From Pseudomonas laurentiana (lineage in GTDB: Bacteria > Pseudomonadota > Gammaproteobacteria > Pseudomonadales > Pseudomonadaceae), in assembly GCF_014648275.1 (NCBI RefSeq), contig NZ_BMQU01000001.1, forward strand, positions 361,954 through 425,953: 64,000 nucleotides of DNA, written 5' to 3'. The notes under the pieces are model-generated. The model ran no database searches and was not told the origin of the DNA. It worked only from the letters and a program-made list of their open reading frames with translations. The translations under genes were made by a program, and so were the position numbers. The first letter of the stretch is position 1. The number at the start of each line of letters is the position of its first letter. Shown in pieces: positions 46,273 to 54,802 of the stretch.

Positions 46273-48333
46273 ATGGCTTTCGAAGCAATGTTCCAGCCGA
46301 TCCAGATCGGCAAACTGACCATCCGTAACCGCGTACTCAGCACCGCGCATGCCGAGGTTTATGCCACCGACGGCGGCATGACCACCGAGCGCTATGTGAA
46401 GTACTACGAAGAGAAAGCCAAGGGCGGTATCGGCCTGGCCATTTGTGGTGGTTCCTCGGTGGTAGCCATCGACAGCCCGCAGGGCTGGTGGAAATCGGTC
46501 AACCTGGCTACTGACCGGATCATCCCGCACTTCCAGAACCTGGCGGATGCCATGCACAAGCATGGCGCCAAGATCATGATTCAGATTACCCACATGGGCC
46601 GTCGCTCGCGTTGGGACGGCGAACACTGGCCAACCCTGATGTCGCCGTCGGGTATCCGTGAGCCGGTACACCGTGCGACCTGCAAAACCATCGAGCCGGA
46701 AGAAATCTGGCGGGTGATCGGCAACTATGCCCAGGCTGCGCGTCGGGCCAAAGAAGGCGGCCTGGACGGCGTCGAGCTGTCGGCGGTGCACCAGCACATG
46801 ATCGACCAGTTCTGGAGCCCACGGGTCAACAAGCGTACCGACGAATGGGGCGGTACCTTTGAGAAGCGCATGCGTTTCGGCCTGGAAGTGCTCAAGGCCG
46901 TGCGGGCTGAAGTCGGCCCGGACTTCTGCGTCGGCATGCGTATTTGCGGGGATGAATTCCACCCCGATGGCCTCAGCCATGAAGACATGAAGGAAATCGC
47001 CAAGTACTACGATGCCACCGGCATGGTCGATTTCTTCGGTGTGATCGGTTCCGGGTGTGACACCCACAACACCCTGGCCAACGTGATTCCAAACATGAGC
47101 TATCCGCCGGAGCCGTTCCTGCACCTGGCGGCCGGCATCAAGGAAGTGGTCAAGGTTCCGGTGCTGCACGCGCAGAACATCAAGGACCCGAATCAGGCCA
47201 CGCGGATTCTGGAAGGCGGCTATGTCGACATGGTCGGCATGACCCGTGCGCACATCGCCGACCCGCACCTGATCGCCAAGATCAAGATGGGCCAGGTCGA
47301 TCAGATCAAACAATGTGTTGGTGCCAACTACTGCATCGACCGTCAGTACCAAGGCCTGGATGTACTGTGCATCCAAAACGCCGCGACTTCCCGTGAGTAC
47401 ATGGGGGTGCCGCACATCATCGAGAAGTCCACCGGGCCGAAACGCAAGGTGGTGGTGGTCGGTGCCGGCCCTGCCGGGATGGAGGCCGCTCGCGTGGCTG
47501 CAGAGCGTGGCCATGACGTCACCCTGTTCGAGAAAAAGGACGCCATTGGCGGGCAGATCACGACCGCTTCCAAGGCACCGCAACGTGACCAGATCGCCGG
47601 TATCACCCGCTGGTACCAACTGGAGCTGGCGCGGTTGAAGGTTGACCTGCGCCTGGGCACCGCCGCCGATGCGGCGACCATCCTCGACCTGCGCCCCGAT
47701 GTGGTCGTGCTGGCCGTGGGCGGGCACCCGTTCCTGGAGCAGAACGAACACTGGGGCGCTGCCGAAGGGCTGGTGGTCAGCAGTTGGGACGTGCTCGACG
47801 GCAAGGTTGCGCCGGGCAAGAACGTGCTGGTGTACGACACCATCTGTGAGTTCACCGGGATGTCGGTCGCGGACTTCATCGCTGACAAGGGCAGCCAGGT
47901 CGAGATCGTCACCGACGACATCAAGCCGGGTGTGGCCATTGGCGGCACCTCGTTCCCGACCTACTACCGCAGCATGTACCCGAAAGAAGTGATCATGACC
48001 GGCGACCTCATGCTGGAAAAGGTCTACCGCGAGGGTGACAAGCTGGTGGCAGTGCTGGAGAACGAATACACCGGCGCCAAGGAAGAGCGGGTGGTCGACC
48101 AGGTGGTGATCGAGAACGGCGTGCGTCCGGACGAAGCGATCTACTACGCGCTCAAGGAAGGCTCGCGCAACAAGGGTCAGATCGACATCGAAGCCCTGTT
48201 TGCGATCCAGCCGCAGCCGATTCTCAGCCAGCCGGGCGAAGGTTACCTGCTTTACCGCATCGGTGACTGTGTTGCTCAGCGCAACACGCACGCAGCGATC
48301 TACGACGCCTTGCGCCTGTGCAAGGACTTCTGA
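46273..48333 (+). CDS. dgcA: Dimethylglycine demethylase subunit DgcA
   Basis: The 686-residue protein combines an N-terminal old-yellow-enzyme-like FMN barrel (residues ~1-350) with a C-terminal FAD/NAD-type domain starting at KVVVVGAGPAGMEAARVAAE. It is of the trimethylamine dehydrogenase/2,4-dienoyl-CoA reductase type. DgcA oxidatively demethylates dimethylglycine to sarcosine. The Fe-S loop reads CVGANYC-x11-C, so the second of the usual four cysteines is Ala (see findings). Electrons probably go to DgcB and the ETF pair encoded next. Confidence 0.95.
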   Translation: MAFEAMFQPIQIGKLTIRNRVLSTAHAEVYATDGGMTTERYVKYYEEKAKGGIGLAICGGSSVVAIDSPQGWWKSVNLATDRIIPHFQNLADAMHKHGAKIMIQITHMGRRSRWDGEHWPTLMSPSGIREPVHRATCKTIEPEEIWRVIGNYAQAARRAKEGGLDGVELSAVHQHMIDQFWSPRVNKRTDEWGGTFEKRMRFGLEVLKAVRAEVGPDFCVGMRICGDEFHPDGLSHEDMKEIAKYYDATGMVDFFGVIGSGCDTHNTLANVIPNMSYPPEPFLHLAAGIKEVVKVPVLHAQNIKDPNQATRILEGGYVDMVGMTRAHIADPHLIAKIKMGQVDQIKQCVGANYCIDRQYQGLDVLCIQNAATSREYMGVPHIIEKSTGPKRKVVVVGAGPAGMEAARVAAERGHDVTLFEKKDAIGGQITTASKAPQRDQIAGITRWYQLELARLKVDLRLGTAADAATILDLRPDVVVLAVGGHPFLEQNEHWGAAEGLVVSSWDVLDGKVAPGKNVLVYDTICEFTGMSVADFIADKGSQVEIVTDDIKPGVAIGGTSFPTYYRSMYPKEVIMTGDLMLEKVYREGDKLVAVLENEYTGAKEERVVDQVVIENGVRPDEAIYYALKEGSRNKGQIDIEALFAIQPQPILSQPGEGYLLYRIGDCVAQRNTHAAIYDALRLCKDF

Positions 48334-48358
48334 TCGCTCAGTCGTCACACATTGGCCC

Positions 48359-48446
48359 CTGTGGGAGCGGGCACGCCTGCGAAAGCGCCAGTACGAACAA
48401 CACCGTTGTCTGATCTGACGTATTCGCGGGCACGCCCGCTCCCACA
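48359..48446. repeat. REP-like inverted repeat inside the dgc operon
   Basis: Arms at 48359-48384 and 48423-48446 (core GGGAGCGGGCACGCCTGCG and complement) occupy the 173-base gap between dgcA and dgcB. It can form a large hairpin in the operon mRNA. Confidence 0.75.
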
Positions 48447-48506
48447 AGGCCGGTGCAGGATTCCAAGGGCCTGAACCCCTTGCAACCGCTGTTGTGGGAG
48501 CCTCCC

Positions 48507-50456
48507 ATGTTGAACACCCTTCTACCCATCCTGCTGTTCGCTGCCCTTGGTCTGGCGGCGCTCGGCGCCTTGCGCCGGGTGCGCATGTGGCGGCGTGGCC
48601 GCCCGTCCAAGGTCGATCTGCTCGGCGGGTTGCTGGCCATGCCGCGCCGCTACATGGTCGACCTGCACCACGTGGTTGCGCGTGACAAGTACATGGCCAA
48701 TACCCACGTAGCGACTGCTGGCGGCTTTGTGCTGGCGGCGGTACTGGCGATTCTGGTGCACGGTTTCGGCCTGCATAGCCGCATTCTCGGCTACGCCTTG
48801 CTGCTGGCCACGGTGCTGATGTTTGGCGGTGCGTTGTTCGTCTACAAGCGTCGGCGGAACCCGCCTGCACGGTTGTCCAAAGGCCCGTGGATGCGCCTGC
48901 CGAAAAGCCTGCTGGTGTTCGCTGCAAGCTTTTTCCTCGCCACGCTGCCGGTGGCCGGCATTCTGCCGGAAGGCTTTGGCGGCTGGTTGCTGGTGGCCCT
49001 GCTGGGCGTGGGTGTGCTCTGGGGTGTGTCCGAGCTGTTCTTCGGCATGACTTGGGGCGGGCCAATGAAGCACGCCTTCGCCGGTGCCCTGCACCTGGCC
49101 TGGCACCGCCGTGCCGAGCGTTTCGGCGGCGGTCGCTCCACCGGGCTCAAACCGCTGGACCTGGAAGACCGCAACGCGCCATTGGGCGTAGAAAAGCCCA
49201 AGGATTTCACCTGGAACCAACTGTTGGGTTTCGATGCCTGCGTGCAGTGCGGCAAGTGTGAAGCGGCCTGCCCGGCGTTTGCTGCCGGCCAACCGTTGAA
49301 CCCGAAGAAGCTGATTCAGGACATGGTCGTCGGCCTGGCCGGTGGCACCGATGCGAAGTTCGCGGGCAGCCCCTATCCGGGCAAGCCGATTGGCGAGCAC
49401 GGCGGCAACCCGCATCAACCGATCGTCAATGGCCTGGTCGATGCTGAAACCCTCTGGTCGTGCACCACTTGCCGCGCCTGCGTGGAAGAGTGCCCGATGA
49501 TGATCGAGCACGTCGATGCCATCGTCGACATGCGCCGGCACCTGACACTGGAAAAAGGCGCGACCCCTAACAAGGGCGCCGAAGTACTGGATAACCTGAT
49601 CGCCACCGACAACCCTGGCGGTTTTGCGCCGGGCGGGCGGATGAACTGGGCAGCCGACCTGAACCTTGAGGTTATGGCCGAGAAGAAAACGGCCGACGTG
49701 CTGTTCTGGGTCGGTGACGGCGCCTTCGATATGCGCAACCAGCGCACCTTGCGTGCGTTCGTCAAAGTGCTCAAGGCAGCCCGTGTGGACTTCGCCGTGC
49801 TGGGCCTGGAAGAGCGCGACAGCGGTGACGTGGCCCGTCGCCTGGGCGACGAGGCGACTTTCCAGGCACTGGCCAAGCGCAACATCCAGACCCTGGGCAA
49901 ATACCGCTTCAAACGTATCGTCACCTGCGATCCGCATAGCTTCCACGTGCTGAAGAACGAATACGCGGCCTTTGGCGGTGAGTACCTGGTGCAGCATCAC
50001 AGCACCTACATTGCCGAGCTGATGGGTGCTGGCGTGCTCAACCTCGGTCAGCACAAGGGCAGCAGCGTCACGTACCACGACCCGTGCTACCTGGGCCGTT
50101 ACAACGGCGAGTACGAGGCACCGCGTGAGGTCTTGCGTGCGCTGGGTATTGAGGTCAAGGAAATGCAGCGCTCGGGCTTCCGTTCCCGTTGCTGTGGCGG
50201 TGGCGGTGGTGCGCCGATCACCGACATTCCGGGCAAGCAGCGTATTCCTGACATGCGTATGGAAGACATCCGCGAAACCGGCGCCGAGCTGGTGGCGGTA
50301 GGTTGTCCACAATGCACGGCCATGCTCGAAGGGGTGGTTGAGCCACGTCCATTGATCAAGGACCTGGCAGAGCTGGTCGCCGATGCCTTGCTTGAAGATG
50401 AGGCGCCTGTGAATAAGTCGGCAGCGGCCAAACGTAGCGCTGCGGAGGTGCATTGA
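48507..50456 (+). CDS. dgcB: Dimethylglycine demethylase subunit DgcB, Fe-S membrane protein
   Basis: Start at 48507, six bases after GGGAG. The 649-residue protein has five or so N-terminal membrane helices (LLPILLFAALGLAALGAL, LLATVLMFGGALFVY). It then has two 4Fe-4S motifs (CVQCGKCEAACP and CTTCRACVEECP) and heterodisulfide-reductase-type CCG domains (YHDPCYLGRYNG, RSRCCGGGGGAP). It likely passes electrons from DgcA/ETF to the quinone pool. Its TGA overlaps the next ATG by one base. Confidence 0.94.
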   Translation: MLNTLLPILLFAALGLAALGALRRVRMWRRGRPSKVDLLGGLLAMPRRYMVDLHHVVARDKYMANTHVATAGGFVLAAVLAILVHGFGLHSRILGYALLLATVLMFGGALFVYKRRRNPPARLSKGPWMRLPKSLLVFAASFFLATLPVAGILPEGFGGWLLVALLGVGVLWGVSELFFGMTWGGPMKHAFAGALHLAWHRRAERFGGGRSTGLKPLDLEDRNAPLGVEKPKDFTWNQLLGFDACVQCGKCEAACPAFAAGQPLNPKKLIQDMVVGLAGGTDAKFAGSPYPGKPIGEHGGNPHQPIVNGLVDAETLWSCTTCRACVEECPMMIEHVDAIVDMRRHLTLEKGATPNKGAEVLDNLIATDNPGGFAPGGRMNWAADLNLEVMAEKKTADVLFWVGDGAFDMRNQRTLRAFVKVLKAARVDFAVLGLEERDSGDVARRLGDEATFQALAKRNIQTLGKYRFKRIVTCDPHSFHVLKNEYAAFGGEYLVQHHSTYIAELMGAGVLNLGQHKGSSVTYHDPCYLGRYNGEYEAPREVLRALGIEVKEMQRSGFRSRCCGGGGGAPITDIPGKQRIPDMRMEDIRETGAELVAVGCPQCTAMLEGVVEPRPLIKDLAELVADALLEDEAPVNKSAAAKRSAAEVH

Positions 50457-51676
50457 TGAGCGACATTATCCGCCGCGACCCTCGCGCTGAGTGGATCGCC
50501 CGCAACCGCCTGCACCCGTTGCATGCGGCCATGCAGACACAACAGACGACGTGGATGGGCCCGAATGGGCTGATCCGCAAGAACCCCCATGCGGTTGGCT
50601 TCATTGGCCCTAACGGGATCAAGCGAATTGACCGCAGTGGCGCCCAGCAGGGCAGCAGCAACAAGCGCAGTGCCGCGGTCGAGGTGCAGCTGCCGCTGCA
50701 TCAACTGGCCGCGCCTGCCTTCTACATTGCCGTGGTACCGGACATGGTCGGTGGTCGCCTGAGCAGCCACGACCGTGACCTGCTGGGGCTGGCCCGTAGC
50801 CTGGCCGGCAGTGACGGTGCGGTAATGGCGGTGCTGTATGGCGAACACAAGGAAAGCAAATTCGACACGGCCGGCGTTGACCGCCTGTTGGTGATCGAAG
50901 GCGAAGCCTTTGACGGTTATGCACCGGAGCAGCGTGTGCAGGGCCTGCGTGCTGTGGATAACCAGTTCAACCCACGCCATTGGCTGCTGCCTGACAGCCG
51001 CACCGGTGGCGCTGAGTTGGGGCGGCGCTTTGCAGCCGCGTTGGGCGAGCGCCCGGCAACCCGCGTCTGGCAAGTCAAGGATGGCCTGTGCAGCGGCCGT
51101 GCGGGGGCGGGTCAGCAAGACCTGATTCGTGACCTGCCTCGGCTGATTCTGGCCTCCGCCGAATGCGCCGAGCCGGTCAGTGAAACCCGTCATGAAGCGT
51201 TGCCGGTAACGTTATCCACAGCCGTGGTACGCAGCCTGGCACGCATCGAAGACCTTGGCCCGGTGGCCGTCGACCCGGCGGCGATTGCCATGGCCGAGGC
51301 CGAGTTCATCGTCTCCGGCGGTAATGGGGTCAAGGATTGGGACCTGTTCCACCGCGCCACCGTTGCGCTGGGCGCCACTGAAGGTGCTTCGCGTGTGGCG
51401 GTGGACGACGGTTTCATGCCGCGTAACCGTCAGGTCGGCGCGACCGGTACCTGGGTCACGGCGCGGGTTTACCTGGCTGTGGGTATCTCGGGGGCGATCC
51501 AGCACCTGCAGGGTATTGGTGCCTGCGACAAGGTGGTGGCGGTCAACCTGGACCCAGGTTGCGACATGATCAAACGAGCTGATCTTTCAGTGATTGGCGA
51601 CAGCGCAGCGATCCTCAAGGCGCTGATTGCCGCTGTGGATAACTACCGCAACGAAGCCAAGCGCGATGCCGCGTAG
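50456..51676 (+). CDS. Electron transfer flavoprotein alpha subunit of the dgc operon
   Basis: The 406-residue protein is an ETF-alpha. The C-terminal FAD-binding block is SRVAVDDGFMPRNRQVGATG, then YLAVGISGAIQHLQGI and VAVNLDPGCDMIKRADLSVI. An N-terminal extension of about 80 residues (SDIIRRDPRAEWIARNRLHP) precedes the ETF fold and is longer than in housekeeping EtfA. Its gene begins within the dgcB stop and carries three perfect DnaA-box sequences. It should take electrons from dimethylglycine/sarcosine oxidation together with the beta subunit. Confidence 0.93.
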   Translation: MSDIIRRDPRAEWIARNRLHPLHAAMQTQQTTWMGPNGLIRKNPHAVGFIGPNGIKRIDRSGAQQGSSNKRSAAVEVQLPLHQLAAPAFYIAVVPDMVGGRLSSHDRDLLGLARSLAGSDGAVMAVLYGEHKESKFDTAGVDRLLVIEGEAFDGYAPEQRVQGLRAVDNQFNPRHWLLPDSRTGGAELGRRFAAALGERPATRVWQVKDGLCSGRAGAGQQDLIRDLPRLILASAECAEPVSETRHEALPVTLSTAVVRSLARIEDLGPVAVDPAAIAMAEAEFIVSGGNGVKDWDLFHRATVALGATEGASRVAVDDGFMPRNRQVGATGTWVTARVYLAVGISGAIQHLQGIGACDKVVAVNLDPGCDMIKRADLSVIGDSAAILKALIAAVDNYRNEAKRDAA

Positions 51677-51690
51677 AGCAGGGGATAGCT

Positions 51691-52461
51691 ATGAACACTA
51701 AGGTCATCAGCCTGGTTTCGATTGGCGCCCACCCGACCTCGGGTCGGGCTCGGCGTGCGGAACAGGATGCCCGTGCAGTCGAATTGGGCTTGCAACTGGC
51801 TGGGGATAACTTGCAGGTGCTGCATGCTGGCGACCCACAGGAGCCGGCACTGCGCAGCTACCTGGGCATGGGGCTGGCGCAACTGGACGTACTCGAACAA
51901 CCGGCCGGCAGCGATGCGCTGGGTGTCTTGGGTGACTACCTGCGTGATGCCGGCGCACAACTGGTACTGACCGGTAGCCAGGCAGAAACCGGCGAAGGCT
52001 CGGGTATGCTGCCATTCCTCCTGGCTGAGCGCCTGGGCTGGCCACTGGTGGTGGGGCTGGCGGAGGTGGAATCTATCCACAACGGTGTTGCCCAGGTGCT
52101 GCAGGCCCTGCCGCGTGGCCAACGGCGTCGGCTCAAGGTGCGCCTGCCGATGTTGGCCACTGTGGATAACGCCGCGCCCAAACCACGCCAGAGCGCGTTT
52201 GGCCCGGCGCGGCGCGGGGTATTGGCGGCACGTCATGTGGCGATCGTAGAAGACGCGTTACTCACAGGCGCTGAACTGCAGCCGGCCAAGCCGCGTCCCA
52301 AGCGCTTGAAAGTGATCAAGGCCAAGAGTGGTGCCGACCGCATGAAAGCCGCTACCGCCAAGGCCAGTGGCGGCGGTGGCCAGGTACTCAAGGACCTCAC
52401 CCCGGAAGCGGGTGCCGAGGCTATTCTGAAGCTGTTGATCGAGGAAGGCGTGTTGCGCTGA
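51691..52461 (+). CDS. Electron transfer flavoprotein beta subunit of the dgc operon
   Basis: The 256-residue protein has ETF-beta features: KVISLVSIGAHPTSGRARRA at the nucleotide-binding start, LTGSQAETGEGSGMLPFLLA and LPMLATVDNAAPKPRQSAF. The C-terminal ~60 residues are Lys/Ala-rich (KPRPKRLKVIKAKSG). It follows the alpha subunit by 14 bases and is the last gene of the operon. A perfect DnaA box (52161-52169) lies in its coding sequence, and the repeat region follows its stop. Confidence 0.92.
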   Translation: MNTKVISLVSIGAHPTSGRARRAEQDARAVELGLQLAGDNLQVLHAGDPQEPALRSYLGMGLAQLDVLEQPAGSDALGVLGDYLRDAGAQLVLTGSQAETGEGSGMLPFLLAERLGWPLVVGLAEVESIHNGVAQVLQALPRGQRRRLKVRLPMLATVDNAAPKPRQSAFGPARRGVLAARHVAIVEDALLTGAELQPAKPRPKRLKVIKAKSGADRMKAATAKASGGGGQVLKDLTPEAGAEAILKLLIEEGVLR

Positions 52462-52464
52462 CAG

Positions 52465-53040
52465 TTGCTCACAAAGTCTGTTGGCGGTTCTGTGGATAAA
52501 GTGTTTGCCTATGACTACAGGCCACGTATTACGTGGCCTGTAGTCGTTTGATCAGATTTTAACCAAGTGTTCCTGGGGTTTTCCCAACCGCTACCCCTGT
52601 GGATGAAGCGCTTTTCGAGCGCATATTGCCCACAATCCTTGTTGGCGCTTCTGTGGATAATCTGTTCGCCCATGGCTGCAGGCCACGGAATACAAGGCGT
52701 CTAAGCATTCGATCAAAAAACGTACAAAAGCACTGAAAAGCACCGGCCATGACCGTGAAAACATCGATAAATCGGGGCTTTACGGGTTTATCCACATGGC
52801 ATTTTCAGCCTTGCACAGTTGCACACAAAGTCTGTTGGCTGCTCTGTGGGTAAGGTGTTCGCCTTCTTCTGCAGGCCACGTCTTTAGAGGCTTTCAGAGG
52901 TTTGATCAAAAAACAATCAGGTAGAGCATATCCAGTAGACGGACCCGCTACTCAGTTTTCCACAGGGGTTGCCCACATTAACTGTGGGTTGGGCTGTGGA
53001 TAAAGTGTTCGCGAAGCGTCACAGGCCCCGTGTTTGTTGG
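52465..53040. repeat. Four degenerate repeat units (150-190 bp) with DnaA boxes
   Basis: This lies in the 765-base gene-free gap between the ETF beta gene and gbcA. Units begin at 52465, 52626, 52819 and 52969 with TTGCNCACA. About 25 bases later comes TGTGGATAA (TGTGGGTAA in unit 3), then GTGTTYGCC-like sequence, CAGGCCACG, and in units 1-3 a GATCA followed by T- or A-rich sequence. Spacings are 161, 193 and 150 bases. No ORF is supported here. Confidence 0.6.
52513..52545. terminator. Long perfect hairpin after the ETF beta gene
   Basis: A perfect 15-bp stem GACTACAGGCCACGT/ACGTGGCCTGTAGTC with a three-base loop lies 52 bases after the ETF beta stop. The + strand continues GTTTGATCAGATTTT. 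It may end the dgc-etf operon; it is built from the repeat-unit sequence CAGGCCACG. Confidence 0.5.
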
Positions 53041-53157
53041 GGTACGTGCTGTCTGGTTAAATTTTGTACAGGTTGTACAGGCAGGAGGGCATTGCGAAGT
53101 AGAGGATGCACAGAGGCTTTAGGGCGTGAACGTGTCGGCGACAGGGTTGGCGCCTGG

Positions 53158-53211
53158 ATCGCCAGCAAGGCTGGCTCCTACCGAGGTGTAGGAGCCGTGC
53201 TTGCCGGCGAT
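53158..53211. repeat. REP-like hairpin downstream of gbcA
   Basis: Arms at 53158-53180 and 53189-53211 (core GCCAGCAAGGCTGGCTCCTA and complement) form a hairpin 16 bases beyond the gbcA stop codon. Confidence 0.75.
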
Positions 53212-53226
53212 TGGGGAGGGCGACGC

Positions 53227-54519
53227 TTACTGTGCGGCTACACCCTTGAGGTAAGGCGCTGGTGCGGCCCCCAGGTTGTTCAGCATGCGCTCGCTGTACC
53301 AGTCGATGAAGTTGACCACGCCAAACTCGTAGGTCTTGGAGTACGGACCTGGCTGGTAGGCGGTGGAGTTGATGCCACGCTGGTTTTCTTCGGCCAGGCG
53401 ACGGTCCTGGTCGTTGGTGGCATCCCACACTTCACGCATGCGCTGCGGATCGTAGTCGACGCCTTCGACCGCGTCCTTGTGGACCAGCCACTTGGTGGTG
53501 ACCATGGTTTCCTGTGCACTGATCGGCCATACCGTGAAGACGATCATGTGGTCGCCCATGCAGTGGTTCCAGGAGTGCGGCAGGTGCAGGATGCGCATCG
53601 AGCCCAGGTCTGGGTTTTTGATACGGCCCATCAGCTTTTTACAGCCTTGTTGGCCGTCCATGGTCATCGACACGGTGCCTTTGAGCAGCGGCATGCGCAC
53701 GATACGGTTACGCAGGCCGAAGCTGGCGTGGGCGTACGGGATCTTCTCGGCGTCCCAGGCAGCGGCCGAGGCGGCAACGTGGTCCTTGAAGGCCTGGTCG
53801 GCACGTGGGTCGGTAACGTCGTCCCACTCCAGCAGGGTCTTCAGCAGCTCAGGGTGCGAACCGTTGCAGTGGTAGCACTCGCGGTTGTTTTCCAGCACCA
53901 GCTTCCAGTTGGCCTTTTCCATCAAGGTGGTTTGCACCGCCACCTTGGTGTTCTCCATGTCGTAAGGCTCCATGTAATGGGCCAGGGTGGAGAGGAAGTC
54001 GTCGATGGCCGGTGGATGCTCCGCCAGGCTGACGAAGATGTAGCCGCCAGCGGTTTTCACATGTACTGGCTTCAGGCCGTACTGTTTCATGTCGAAGTCG
54101 GCGCCCATTTCGGTGCCGGCGAACAGCAGGCGACCATCCAGTTCGTACGTCCACTGGTGGTAGGGGCAAACCAGCTTGGCCACTTTGCCTTTATCGCTGG
54201 TGCACAGGCGCGAGCCGCGGTGACGGCAGACGTTATGGAAGGCATGCACCTGACCTTCGGCACCCCGCACCACCATGATCGGGTTCTTGCCGATTTCCAG
54301 GGTGAGGAAGTTACCCTTGGCCGGGATTTCACACGTCATGCCGGCGATCAGCCATTCCTTATGGAAGATCTCCTGCATGTCGATCTGGAACAGGCGCTCA
54401 TCGTTGTAGAACGGTTGGGGCAGCGAGAAGGTCCGCTCGCGGTTCTGCAGCATGTCGGCAGTTGCCTTGCGTGCAGGTTCCAGTGGATCGCCCAGGCTCA
54501 GGGTTGCGGTGACGTCCAT
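53227..54519 (-). CDS. gbcA: Glycine betaine monooxygenase, Rieske oxygenase subunit GbcA
   Basis: The start at 54519 (MDVTATLSLGDPLEPARKAT) is chosen because it matches the known start of GbcA and has GAGG upstream. The 430-residue protein has the Rieske 2Fe-2S motif CRHRG-x17-20-CPYHQW and the mononuclear iron motif ENNRECYHCNGSHPEL. GbcA hydroxylates an N-methyl group of glycine betaine, yielding dimethylglycine and formaldehyde. Its reductase GbcB is encoded divergently 283 bases away. Confidence 0.96.
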   Translation of the reverse strand: MDVTATLSLGDPLEPARKATADMLQNRERTFSLPQPFYNDERLFQIDMQEIFHKEWLIAGMTCEIPAKGNFLTLEIGKNPIMVVRGAEGQVHAFHNVCRHRGSRLCTSDKGKVAKLVCPYHQWTYELDGRLLFAGTEMGADFDMKQYGLKPVHVKTAGGYIFVSLAEHPPAIDDFLSTLAHYMEPYDMENTKVAVQTTLMEKANWKLVLENNRECYHCNGSHPELLKTLLEWDDVTDPRADQAFKDHVAASAAAWDAEKIPYAHASFGLRNRIVRMPLLKGTVSMTMDGQQGCKKLMGRIKNPDLGSMRILHLPHSWNHCMGDHMIVFTVWPISAQETMVTTKWLVHKDAVEGVDYDPQRMREVWDATNDQDRRLAEENQRGINSTAYQPGPYSKTYEFGVVNFIDWYSERMLNNLGAAPAPYLKGVAAQ

Positions 54520-54703
54520 CGTGTAGGTCCTCATGGCCAAGCGTGTGGCCGGTGGAAGTGGCTAATCGTTGTTATGGCGACGCAAGGCAAAAACAGCAGG
54601 ATTGTTTGAGATGGAGTGTGCGTTCGCTGCCGCCATGAACCATATCCATGGACGACATGGTCGAATCCGTTTCCGACGCGCTAGCCCTTGTCGGTGGGGG
54701 CTG

Positions 54704-54743
54704 GTCGCGATAAGCACGTCAATGTCGCGAATAGGAATGTGCG
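54704..54743. promoter_or_regulatory. GTCGCGA direct repeat between gbcA and gbcB
   Basis: GTCGCGATAAGCACG and GTCGCGAATAGGAATG start at 54704 and 54724, a 20-base period, about 80 bases before gbcB. The GTCG head resembles the repeats upstream of cbcX, and direct repeats fit an AraC-family activator such as GbdR. Confidence 0.45.
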
Positions 54744-54802
54744 CCAGTTGCAGCTTGAGCAGAATCACTACCATCAGGCCACAGTCGGCCGTGGAGATGA
54801 GC

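Larger units (their letters stand above)
50953..53003. other. Cluster of eight perfect DnaA boxes
   Basis: The sequence TTATCCACA (or its complement TGTGGATAA) occurs at 50953, 51212, 51634, 52161, 52491, 52652, 52788 and 52995; those at 51212 and 52788 read on the + strand, the rest on the minus strand. One-mismatch versions lie at 52073, 52598, 52845 and 52956. Only two other perfect copies were seen in the rest of the window (18903, 19909). Four of the eight lie in the noncoding stretch after the ETF beta gene. Confidence 0.7.

Noticed and set aside
45619-49065. 1148-codon open frame on the minus strand opposite the dgc operon
   Set aside because: It lies entirely antisense to four well-supported genes; long antisense frames arise from GC-biased codons. 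No ribosome-binding site or family features.
48522-50453. 643-codon open frame antisense to dgcB
   Set aside because: Mirror of a clear Fe-S protein gene; composition-driven, no supportable product.
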